From positions 1-8,022 of the forward strand of contig CAJMPF010000074.1 of NCBI GenBank assembly GCA_905215195.1: 8,022 bases of DNA. The letters are read 5' to 3'. Of the stretch, positions 1-6,037 are shown piece by piece. How positions within the stretch are numbered: position 1 is the first letter of the stretch; each line of letters begins with the position of its first letter. The DNA comes from an uncultured bacterium (GTDB taxonomy: Bacteria; Actinomycetota; Coriobacteriia; Coriobacteriales; Coriobacteriaceae). The notes beneath the pieces are model-generated. The model was not told the origin of the DNA, made no database searches, and saw only the letters and a program-made list of their open reading frames with translations. The position numbers and the translations under genes are program-made.

Positions 1-2
1 GC

Positions 3-27
3 CGGAGAGCACTTAATGTGCTCTCCG
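3..27. terminator. Perfect 10-bp inverted repeat, possible terminator of the LTA synthase gene
   Basis: Positions 3-12 (CGGAGAGCAC) pair perfectly with 18-27 around the loop TTAAT. It lies about 75 bases beyond the stop codon of the minus-strand LTA synthase gene, where a terminator would be expected. No T-run follows on the plus strand. On the minus strand the bases after the stem are GGC and then the window ends, so a T-tract cannot be confirmed. It could also be a repeat or belong to a neighbouring gene outside the window. Confidence 0.4.
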
Positions 28-38
28 TGCGAGCAGGA

Positions 39-80
39 CTGCCCGAGCAGGGAATCTTACATTCCGCGCCGGCCGGGCAG
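39..80. other. Nested imperfect hairpin in the 3' region of the LTA synthase gene
   Basis: CTGCCCG at 39-45 pairs with CGGGCAG at 74-80, and inside this GGAAT at 51-55 pairs with ATTCC at 61-65 around the loop CTTAC. Together with the hairpin at 3-27 it forms a double stem-loop region behind the minus-strand gene. It is not a tRNA: no acceptor stem or proper T-arm can be built. A role in mRNA 3'-end processing or termination is only inferred. Confidence 0.3.
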
Positions 81-101
81 ACGAACCGGGATACAGGCCC
101 G

Positions 102-2402
102 CTACTTGATCTTGGTCGTACCCGGTGCCAGGTTGGGGTCGGTCTCGTTGGCCTCGGTCTGGAAATGCTCGGTATAGACGTTCTTGCCGTCGCGGAACAT
201 CTCGTAGTACTGCATCTTGGCGTAATCCTCGCGCGCCTTGGTTGCGGCTGCGGCATCGGCGTCGTCACCGGTGACGTTGGAGGAGAGCGCCCAACGCAGG
301 CTGGCGTCCTCGTAGCCCACGGAGTTGATGGCGGGCAGCGACTCGCGCAGCGTCATGTGCGCTTTCTGGTAGTCGGAGAGGGGTGCGCCGATCAGCTGCA
401 TAAGCTGCGTGGACAGGTAGTTGGTGGACAGGTCGTCGACCTCGCTCGTCTGGTCGCAGCCGGCAACGTCGTAGTTGGCCCAGATGATGTAGTCGGTCTG
501 CCACAGGCGCTCTTGATGCGTAGCGTCGTCCTCGCCGGTAAACCACTTGTCATTGAACTTGGAAGGGAAGAACGGCTGGTGGTCGCCCCAGAACACCACG
601 ACTACCTTGCGGTCGAGCTTGCTCAAGGCGTTGAGGAAGTAGCGCAGCGCCTGATCGGACTGCTCGATGCACGAGACATACTCGTCGACATCGGACAGCG
701 TACCGTCCTCGACGGTCTTGGTGTCCAGGTCGGTCGTGTCGATGTTCAGGTGCATCTGCTTGTCGACCGGCAGCAGACCCGTATCGTAGCCCGAGTGGTT
801 CTGCATGGTCACGTCGAAGATAAACTGCGGATCGGCGTTCTGGTCGAGCAGCTCAAGAATCTTGTCGTAGGTGGCCTGGTCGGTCACCATGCCGCGCAGG
901 GTATCGGCGCCCTGGAAATCGTTGATGGACAGGAACTGGTCAAAGCCAAAGTCCTTGTAGACGTTCTCGCGGTTCCAGTTGGTCGCGTGGTTGGGGTGCA
1001 TGGCGGTGGTGGAATAGCCGAGCGACTTGAACTGCTCTGCCAGATTCCCGGTCGTTTCCATGTTGTAGATGGTGTAGGGGTACACGCCCGAGCCCAGGTT
1101 GGCCATGGAGTTGCCGGTCATAAACTCAAACTCGGTATTGGCGGTACCGCCACCGTAGGCGCTCACATAGAGCTTGCCGCGGCTGAGGCAGTTGGACAGG
1201 TTCTTAAAGTACTGCGGGCCTTCGTAGCCGGCGCGCATGTTCTGGTAGATCGAAAGATCCGAGAAGGTCTCGTTCATGATGGCGATGACCGTAGGCTTCT
1301 CGCTATCGAACTGCTCCTTTGCGGCGGTGCGCTCGTCGCTCTTGGCCGCGTCGGACTTGTCGTAGGCCTTGGCGTACTTTTTGAGCGTGGCCTTGGCATC
1401 GTCGACGGAGTAGTCGGCGGGTTTGGGCGGCTTGATGGACTGCGCTGCGCTAATGAAAGCGGGCAGGTAGCCCTCGCGCCAGTAGCTCTCGAGCGGGCGC
1501 CAGGTGTAGACGGTGATGCCGAGGGTGTTGTAGTAGTCGATGAGCGTGACGTGTGCGGTCACACCGCCCAGGCACAGCACGGCGACGAGCAGGTTGGTGA
1601 GTAGGATGCGCTTGGCGTTGGCGGCACCCTTCTGGCGATGCGGTGCCACCAGGCCGGCGTACTCGCACAGCAGCATGGCGATGGCGGTAAAGCCCATGGA
1701 CAGCACGCAGAACAGTGAGATCGAGAAGGTGTAGCCGGTGCCGGCGACCGCGGCGGCGGTGGAGATGGCCGAAAGGTCGCCCGGCTGGATGGGCATGGAT
1801 TTAAACGTGATGACGAAGAACTCGGCAATGCCCAGGACAAAGAGGGCAAAGGCCAGGACCGCGGGAGCTGCGCCGTGGCGCTGGAACAGGAAGAACAGGC
1901 CGACCATGAGCGTGGTGATGATGGCCCACTCGAGCAGGATGCACAGGGGGTAGACCCAGGTAAAGTCGTGGTTGGACGAGACCTCCATGCCTAGCAGCGC
2001 AAAGACGCCGGCGAGCAGCAGGCACAGGACGGCGGCGACGAGCGGTTTGCCCACAAAGGCGCCGCGCAGGCGGGCGAGCTTGCCGGTGGGGGCGGGGGCG
2101 TCGGGCCCGGCGAACGCAAAGACGCGCGGGGCGATGCGGTCGCGGGCGATGCTGGCCCAAGCGCAGCCGGTGAGGATGGCGTTGGTCAGGATGAGCATCA
2201 CAAAGGCGAGCGGCTCGTTTTGGGCGGCGAGGCCAATAGCGCCCCAGACGGTCAAAAAGAGCTGGAACAGGCCGAAGGCGACGCTCCAGGCGAAGGCGCT
2301 CTTGGTGACGGTGCCCGACTGAGCGCGAATGGCCTTGGCCTCGCGCAAGACAAGGTAGACGGTCGCCGCAAGACCGACGAGCGAGATGGCGGCAGCGAAC
2401 AT
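102..2402 (-). CDS. LTA synthase family membrane protein (sulfatase/alkaline phosphatase fold)
   Basis: Probably transfers glycerol-phosphate or a similar phospho-alditol unit from a membrane lipid to a cell-surface polymer outside the membrane; the exact polymer is unknown. From the ATG at 2402 it has 766 residues. About eight hydrophobic segments fill residues 2-288 (near 2-20, 38-60, 65-84, 120-138, 148-173, 180-200, 221-250, 266-288), and the catalytic domain follows from about 370 to 690. Visible active-site elements match LtaS: E378 in IMNETFSDL (metal), T420 in GGGTANTEFEF (the LtaS catalytic threonine position), H536 in MQNHSGYD, and D607/H608 in FWGDHQPF. The PIQPGD motif near residue 204 is typical of this family. 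S. aureus LtaS is shorter with five spans, so this is a longer relative. GAGGAG seven bases upstream selects the ATG; an in-frame GTG at 2417 would overlap that site. It is transcribed alone, divergent from the nitroreductase. Confidence 0.92.
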   Translation of the reverse strand: MFAAAISLVGLAATVYLVLREAKAIRAQSGTVTKSAFAWSVAFGLFQLFLTVWGAIGLAAQNEPLAFVMLILTNAILTGCAWASIARDRIAPRVFAFAGPDAPAPTGKLARLRGAFVGKPLVAAVLCLLLAGVFALLGMEVSSNHDFTWVYPLCILLEWAIITTLMVGLFFLFQRHGAAPAVLAFALFVLGIAEFFVITFKSMPIQPGDLSAISTAAAVAGTGYTFSISLFCVLSMGFTAIAMLLCEYAGLVAPHRQKGAANAKRILLTNLLVAVLCLGGVTAHVTLIDYYNTLGITVYTWRPLESYWREGYLPAFISAAQSIKPPKPADYSVDDAKATLKKYAKAYDKSDAAKSDERTAAKEQFDSEKPTVIAIMNETFSDLSIYQNMRAGYEGPQYFKNLSNCLSRGKLYVSAYGGGTANTEFEFMTGNSMANLGSGVYPYTIYNMETTGNLAEQFKSLGYSTTAMHPNHATNWNRENVYKDFGFDQFLSINDFQGADTLRGMVTDQATYDKILELLDQNADPQFIFDVTMQNHSGYDTGLLPVDKQMHLNIDTTDLDTKTVEDGTLSDVDEYVSCIEQSDQALRYFLNALSKLDRKVVVVFWGDHQPFFPSKFNDKWFTGEDDATHQERLWQTDYIIWANYDVAGCDQTSEVDDLSTNYLSTQLMQLIGAPLSDYQKAHMTLRESLPAINSVGYEDASLRWALSSNVTGDDADAAAATKAREDYAKMQYYEMFRDGKNVYTEHFQTEANETDPNLAPGTTKIK

Positions 2403-2615
2403 GCTGAGACTCCTCACAAACTAAAACCTACGAAAGCGGGGGTTTACCCGATTGTTACCTAAATATGCGCTGCATTTGCGGGCTGCGCACAACAACCAGC
2501 CATATTAACGCGCACGTGCGGCGGTGTGGCGCAATGTAGTGGCGACCTGCGCGATAATGGACGGGAATTACACGGAAACGTAAAGGCTTCTTAAAGAATT
2601 GACGAGGATAGAGCT
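2403..2615. other. Divergent intergenic region between LTA synthase and nitroreductase genes
   Basis: This 213-base spacer must hold the promoters of both divergent genes. On the plus strand GATAAT at 2553-2558 is a plausible -10 for the nitroreductase gene, but no good -35 stands 16-18 bases upstream. A perfect 10-bp palindrome, CGCACGTGCG, lies at 2511-2520 and could be an operator or chance in GC-rich DNA. I could not settle on a promoter for the minus-strand gene. Confidence 0.4.
2410..2415 (-). promoter_or_regulatory. Ribosome binding site of the LTA synthase gene
   Basis: On the minus strand GAGGAG lies seven bases before the ATG at 2402. The upstream in-frame GTG at 2417 overlaps this site, so the ATG is the better start. 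Confidence 0.75.
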
Positions 2616-3491
2616 ATGGGTGAGCAGGTTTGTATGACGGGCGCCGAGTACTGCGGCAGAGCTGCGGGCGTGGATACGAACGGTTATCCGGTCGAGACTA
2701 CGGGCAATGCGGTGCTGGACACGTTGGAGCACCGTTCCTCCACGCGTGCCTTCGCGCGTGATGACAACGACCGTCCCGTGGCGGTGACCGACGAGCAGCG
2801 TGCGGCGATTTTGCATGCGGCGCGTCGCGCGCCGTCGGCGGGCGCCATGATGATGTATTCCATCGTGAGCATCCGCGAGCAGGCTACGCTCGACCGCCTG
2901 GCCGACCTGTGCGACCACCAGCCCATGATCGCCAAGGCGCCCTGGGCACTGATATTTGTGGTCGATTATGCCAAGTGGATCGATCTGTTTGAGCACGTGG
3001 GCTGCTTTGAGCCCGAGTTTGTCGAGCGCACGGGTAAGGCGCCCCGCCGCACGCCGGGTTTGGGCGACTTTGCCATCGCGGCCCAGGACGCCGTGATCGC
3101 CGCGCAAAACTCCGTGGTTGCCGCTGAGGCCCTGGGGCTGGGGAGCTGCTACATCGGTGATATCGTCGAGAATGCCGAGGAAGTTGCCGAGCTGCTCGGT
3201 CTGCCGCCCTATACCATGCCGCTGTCGATGCTCATCATCGGCACGCCCCGTAAGGAGCGTCCGGCCATTGCGCATCCCGTGGTGAACCTGGTGCACGAGG
3301 AGCGCTACTGCCGCGCCGATGCTGCGACTATGGACGCGCAGGTGGCCGAGATGGACGCGATGTTCCGTCCGCATGCCCGCGAGGTGGGGGAGCGCGTCGT
3401 GGACATCTATACCCGCAAGCACACCAGTCCCTTTATGGCCGAGATGAGCCGCTCCATGGAGTGGTGGTTTAAAAACTGGCTTGGAAAATGA
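2616..3491 (+). CDS. Nitroreductase family protein (FMN-dependent NAD(P)H oxidoreductase)
   Basis: Predicted cytoplasmic flavoprotein that would use NAD(P)H and FMN to reduce nitro compounds, quinones or related electrophiles; the true substrate cannot be read from the sequence. It has 291 residues. The FMN phosphate-binding signature RSSTRAF sits at 40-46, followed by AARRAPSAGAMMMYS at about 68-82, and the conserved helix and loop AAQNSVVAAEALGLGSCYIG, both typical of the family. About 30 residues precede the domain, and a C-terminal tail rich in aromatic residues (ending MEWWFKNWLGK) extends beyond the core, which makes it longer than the usual 200-220 residues. GAGGAT at 2604-2609 stands six bases before the ATG. 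The gene is apparently monocistronic: a hairpin follows its stop and the next gene has its own promoter candidate. Family assignment is firm, physiological role unknown. Confidence 0.9.
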   Translation: MGEQVCMTGAEYCGRAAGVDTNGYPVETTGNAVLDTLEHRSSTRAFARDDNDRPVAVTDEQRAAILHAARRAPSAGAMMMYSIVSIREQATLDRLADLCDHQPMIAKAPWALIFVVDYAKWIDLFEHVGCFEPEFVERTGKAPRRTPGLGDFAIAAQDAVIAAQNSVVAAEALGLGSCYIGDIVENAEEVAELLGLPPYTMPLSMLIIGTPRKERPAIAHPVVNLVHEERYCRADAATMDAQVAEMDAMFRPHAREVGERVVDIYTRKHTSPFMAEMSRSMEWWFKNWLGK

Positions 3492-3494
3492 CGA

Positions 3495-3525
3495 ATGTGA
3501 TAAGGGGACAGTCCCTTTGTCACAT
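3495..3525. repeat. Palindromic REP-like hairpin with GGGACAGTCCC core
   Basis: The segment folds on itself almost end to end around A3510: ATGTGA at 3495-3500 pairs with TCACAT at 3520-3525, and the centre is GGGAC-A-GTCCC, with only G-T wobbles between. It begins four bases after the nitroreductase stop. No T-run follows, so it is a poor intrinsic terminator by itself. The ten bases GTCCCTTTGT at 3511-3520 recur in the hairpin at 5992-6001, which suggests a dispersed intergenic repeat family. That family membership is inferred from these two copies and from general impressions of related genomes. Confidence 0.55.
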
Positions 3526-3583
3526 CACATATCGCCGCGGTAGCCTAAAGACTGTATAAATCTTTATCTAGCTGGGAAAACAG

Positions 3584-3613
3584 TGCATTAAAACATGGCC
3601 GATTGCCTATAAT
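3584..3613 (+). promoter_or_regulatory. Probable promoter of the kup gene
   Basis: A perfect -10 hexamer TATAAT lies at 3608-3613, and TGCATT/GCATTA at 3584-3590 is a weak -35 at 17-18 bases distance. Transcription would start near 3620, giving a leader of only about 30 bases, too short for a c-di-AMP riboswitch of the kind found before some kup genes. Confidence 0.45.
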
Positions 3614-3632
3614 CCCTTCGAACATTAAAGTT

Positions 3633-3638
3633 GGGAGG
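3633..3638 (+). promoter_or_regulatory. kup: Ribosome binding site of kup
   Basis: GGGAGG stands ten bases before the ATG at 3649. An in-frame TTG at 3631 lies before and next to this site and is therefore not the start. Confidence 0.7.
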
Positions 3639-3648
3639 AAACCGGCTT

Positions 3649-5091
3649 ATGGAACAAAAGGCCAAGGAGGCAGCCTCGCACGCTGCGATTCCTGTGAGCA
3701 TCTCGGCGATGCTCGTCACGCTGGGCGTGGTGTACGGCGATATCGGCACCAGCCCTATGTATGTAACCAAGGCGCTCGTTGCCGGCAACGGCGGCATCGG
3801 AAGTGTGACGGAGGAGTTCGTGCTTGGCGCGCTCTCCCTTGTCGTGTGGACGGTCACGTTGCTGACCACCATCAAGTATGTGCTCATCTCGCTGCGCGCC
3901 GATAACCATGGTGAGGGCGGCATCTTTGCCCTGTACAGCCTGGTCAAGCGCTGCGGCAAGTGGCTTATCATCCCCGCCATGCTGGGTGGCGCCGCGCTGC
4001 TCGCCGACGGCATCCTGACGCCGGCCGTTACCGTTACCACGGCCATCGAGGGCCTGCGCACCATCCCGGCGGTCCATGCCGTGCTGGGCGATGACCAGGG
4101 CCGCGTCGTCGCCATTACGCTCGCCATCATCATCGTGCTCTTCTTGGTGCAGCGCATCGGTACGGCCAAGATCGGTCACGCCTTTGGCCCCATCATGACG
4201 CTGTGGTTTCTGTTCCTGGGCGGCACGGGTCTGTTCTTTGTCTTCCAGCACCCCGCCGTGCTGCTGTGCCTCAACCCGGTGCGCGGCATCGCCTTTTTGC
4301 TAAGCCCCAACAACCACGCGGGCATCATGATTCTGGGCAGCTGCTTCCTCGCCACCACCGGTGCCGAGGCGCTCTACTCCGACATGGGCCACGTCGGCCG
4401 CGGCAACATCTACGCCACCTGGCCGTTCGTTAAGTGCTGCTTGCTGCTTTCCTATATGGGCCAGGGTGCTTGGCTTATGAACAACGCTGCCAACCCCGAG
4501 CTCATGGGCATTGCCGACCTCAATCCGTTCTACCAGATGCTCGCCCCGGGCCTGCGCCCGTTTGCCGTCGGCCTTTCCACCATCGCGGCCATCATCGCCT
4601 CGCAGGCGCTCATCACCGGCGCATTCTCGCTGGTGTCCGAGGCCAGCCGCCTGGACCTTATGCCGCACATGCAGGTCTTCTACCCTGCCGAGACCAAGGG
4701 CCAGCTCTACATCCCCATGGTCAACAACGTCATGCTTGTCGGCTGCGTCATCGTGGTGCTGCTGTTCCAGAACTCGGCACATATGGAAGCCGCGTACGGC
4801 CTTGCCATTACGCTGACTATGATGTGCACCACGCTGCTGCTCTTCTTCTACCTGCACGAGGAGCGCAAGCTCAAGGTTGCTCCGTGGATCTTCGCGGCCT
4901 TCTTCCTTTTGCTCGAAGGCTTCTTCTTCGTGAGCTCGCTCACCAAGTTCTTCCACGGCGGCTACTTCACCATCCTCATGGCCGCGCTCATCATGGGCAT
5001 TATGGTGTGCTGGTACAACGGCACGGCGGTCGAGCCAGTTTACGCTGCTGCCGCTGCGCAGCTACCTGCCGCAGCTCAAGCGCCTGCGTGA
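3649..5091 (+). CDS. kup: KUP-type potassium uptake transporter, membrane domain (frameshifted gene, 5' part)
   Basis: Imports K+ across the cytoplasmic membrane, as in the KUP/HAK/KT family, probably with protons. The 480-residue product begins at the ATG chosen by the GGGAGG site. Family motifs appear in order: GVVYGDIGTSPMY at 26-38, RADNHGEGGIFALYSL at 83-98, LLADGILTPAVTV, GAEALYSDMGHVGRGNIY, and GQLYIPMVNNVMLVGC followed by AAYGLAITLTMMCTTLLL. About twelve hydrophobic spans are present, so the pore domain is complete. The genuine reading ends near residue 462 (position 5034). After VE the frame drifts into an alanine/proline-rich tail that ends at the TGA at 5089-5091. The expected continuation lies in the next frame and joins the segment ending at 5671. 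A full-length protein would have about 674 residues. Family identity is certain; whether the gene is functional depends on the frameshift being real. Confidence 0.93.
   Translation: MEQKAKEAASHAAIPVSISAMLVTLGVVYGDIGTSPMYVTKALVAGNGGIGSVTEEFVLGALSLVVWTVTLLTTIKYVLISLRADNHGEGGIFALYSLVKRCGKWLIIPAMLGGAALLADGILTPAVTVTTAIEGLRTIPAVHAVLGDDQGRVVAITLAIIIVLFLVQRIGTAKIGHAFGPIMTLWFLFLGGTGLFFVFQHPAVLLCLNPVRGIAFLLSPNNHAGIMILGSCFLATTGAEALYSDMGHVGRGNIYATWPFVKCCLLLSYMGQGAWLMNNAANPELMGIADLNPFYQMLAPGLRPFAVGLSTIAAIIASQALITGAFSLVSEASRLDLMPHMQVFYPAETKGQLYIPMVNNVMLVGCVIVVLLFQNSAHMEAAYGLAITLTMMCTTLLLFFYLHEERKLKVAPWIFAAFFLLLEGFFFVSSLTKFFHGGYFTILMAALIMGIMVCWYNGTAVEPVYAAAAAQLPAAAQAPA
5032..5038 (+). other. kup: Frameshift site within kup
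   Basis: The membrane-domain frame reads GTC GAG up to 5034, and the C-terminal-domain frame resumes with CAG TTT at 5036, so the C at 5035 is one base too many or two bases are missing. An original GAG-CGC-CAG (Glu-Arg-Gln) that lost two bases would restore the expected family sequence. No homopolymer, simple repeat or recognisable slippery heptamer is present here. Confidence 0.8.
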
Positions 5092-5110
5092 CGACGACCG
5101 TTACGAGCGC

Positions 5111-5671
5111 ATGAGCGACAACGTCGTGTACCTGACCAAGGACACCCATACCGACTACATCGACCGCGATATCGTCTATTCGATCTTGGACAAGCATCCC
5201 AAGCGCGCCCGCGCCTGGTGGTTTGTGAATGTCGAGACCATGGACGAACCGCACACCTTTGCCTATTCGGTCGAGACGTTCGGCACCGACTACGTGTTCC
5301 GTGTGCATCTGTACCTGGGCTACAAGATCAACCAGCGCGTCAATGCCTACCTGCGTCAGGTTGTTCAGGACCTGGCTGCCACCGGCGAGCTGCCGCCGCA
5401 GACGCATGACTACTCGGTCTACAAGGATCCGGGTAACATCGGCACGTTCAAGTTCGTCCTGATCCGTAAGCTTCTGGCGCCCGAAAGCGATGTGGAGCCG
5501 AGCGAGCGTACGGCCATCACGCTCAAGTACATCATCCGCCGCGCCGCCGGCACGCCCGCGCGTTGGTACGGCCTGGAGAACTCCAACGTGAGCTTTGAGT
5601 ACGTGCCGCTGTTCACCAAGTTCAAAGCCGTGAACAAGATGCAGCGCCTGGCCCCCAACGAGCGCCCGTAG
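5111..5671 (+). CDS. kup: KUP transporter cytoplasmic C-terminal domain (frameshifted gene, 3' part)
   Basis: This open frame encodes 186 residues from the first ATG, but the family match starts earlier: from 5036 the same frame reads QFTLLPLRSYLPQLKRLRDD and runs straight into MSDNVVYLTKD. That is the normal link between the last membrane span and the cytoplasmic domain of Kup. Recognisable family stretches include VYSILDKHPKRARAWWFVNV, YLGYKINQRVNAYLRQVV, FKFVLIRKLLAPES and a C-terminal VPLFTKF. The domain is complete and has no internal stop across about 211 codons, so the break is either recent, a sequencing error, or bypassed. No convincing ribosome binding site precedes the ATG at 5111, although the membrane-part stop at 5091 is only 19 bases upstream and weak coupling is conceivable. 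On its own it should be a soluble domain with no transport activity. Confidence 0.85.
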   Translation: MSDNVVYLTKDTHTDYIDRDIVYSILDKHPKRARAWWFVNVETMDEPHTFAYSVETFGTDYVFRVHLYLGYKINQRVNAYLRQVVQDLAATGELPPQTHDYSVYKDPGNIGTFKFVLIRKLLAPESDVEPSERTAITLKYIIRRAAGTPARWYGLENSNVSFEYVPLFTKFKAVNKMQRLAPNERP

Positions 5672-5719
5672 GCGCCGACAGTTGCATGGAGTTGGTTTTC
5701 GATGGACAAGATTGAGACC

Positions 5720-5726
5720 GGGGAGG
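5720..5726 (+). promoter_or_regulatory. Strong ribosome binding site deciding the start of the small membrane protein
   Basis: GGGGAGG stands five bases before the ATG at 5732. The earlier in-frame ATG at 5702 has only a poor GGAG about ten bases upstream, so 5732 is preferred. Confidence 0.7.
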
Positions 5727-5731
5727 CAAAC

Positions 5732-5926
5732 ATGGATGCAAAGATGCTTGATGGCCGCGAGGTGGTTGCCGAGCTGGTACGTGAGGCACGCGCCGACGCC
5801 GCCGAAGATCGGTTTTTGACGAACCGTGCCAACATGGATATGGCCGACCGCGTGATCTCGATTGTGGCACTGGTATTTGGAGCGGTGTGCGTGTGTGCCC
5901 TGCTCGCGCACGTGCTGTTTGTCTAG
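5732..5926 (+). CDS. Small single-span membrane protein of unknown function
   Basis: I do not recognise a family. From the ATG at 5732 it has 64 residues; an alternative start at 5702 would add ten. The N-terminal half is charged and probably helical (GREVVAELVREARADAAEDR), and the last 24 residues (from VISIVALVFGAVC) form one hydrophobic span that ends at the stop with no cytoplasmic tail. This suggests a protein with the charged part in the cytoplasm and the C-terminus in or through the membrane. The very strong ribosome binding site argues that it is really translated. It lies 60 bases after the kup stop on the same strand and before the strong terminator-like hairpin, so it is probably co-transcribed with kup. 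A role as a Kup partner or modulator is only a guess from position; it does not resemble the shorter KdpF. Confidence 0.65.
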   Translation: MDAKMLDGREVVAELVREARADAAEDRFLTNRANMDMADRVISIVALVFGAVCVCALLAHVLFV

Positions 5927-5957
5927 CGACCGCCGGTTGCAAAGGCTATACACTTGG

Positions 5958-6017
5958 AACCACCACAAGGGAAACCACCACAAAGGTGCCTGTCCCTTTG
6001 TGGTGGTTTTTGTTTTT
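5958..6017 (+). terminator. Strong intrinsic terminator with duplicated left arm, possible kdpD leader attenuator
   Basis: AACCACCACAAAGG at 5973-5986 pairs with CCTTTGTGGTGGTT at 5995-6008 around an eight-base loop. With the flanking A-T pair this is a perfect stem of about 15 bp, followed by a T-rich run to 6017. A second near-identical left arm, AACCACCACAAGGG, lies at 5958-5971 and could pair with the same right arm with one bulged base. It would end transcription of kup and the small membrane gene. The kinase ATG is only 20 bases beyond the T-run, leaving no room for a promoter, so kinase transcripts must either cross this structure or start at or before it. A weak -10-like TATACA lies at 5947-5952. 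Confidence 0.75.
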
Positions 6018-6037
6018 GAGAGAGGGGCGGGACGCTG

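Noticed and set aside
28..101. tRNA-like folding near the window start
   Set aside because: The inner stem has a five-base loop and no acceptor stem, D-arm or standard T-loop can be assembled on either strand.
18..1604. Long plus-strand open frame of 528 codons opposite the LTA synthase gene
   Set aside because: It is the antisense shadow of a high-GC gene. The minus-strand product carries complete family motifs, while this frame gives a valine/glycine/leucine-rich sequence without a recognisable domain.
2568..3422. Minus-strand open frame of 284 codons opposite the nitroreductase
   Set aside because: The plus strand encodes clear FMN-binding motifs and has a good ribosome binding site. The opposite frame is histidine/arginine-rich with no family features.
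3492..3648. Possible c-di-AMP riboswitch before kup
   Set aside because: The best promoter leaves a leader of only about 30 bases, and the region upstream is a simple palindrome, so there is no room for the large riboswitch fold.
5030..5041. Phase-variable repeat tract or programmed frameshift signal at the kup break
   Set aside because: There is no homopolymer or short tandem repeat to slip on and no recognisable slippery heptamer, so a plain indel or sequencing error is more likely.
5000..5983. Minus-strand open frame of 327 codons across the kup C-terminal part and the small gene
   Set aside because: It is antisense to the well-recognised KUP cytoplasmic domain and runs into the terminator hairpin, with low-complexity composition and no domain.
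5958..5986. CRISPR-like direct repeats
   Set aside because: There are only two copies of about 14 bases, one base apart, with no spacers. They are left arms of the terminator hairpin.
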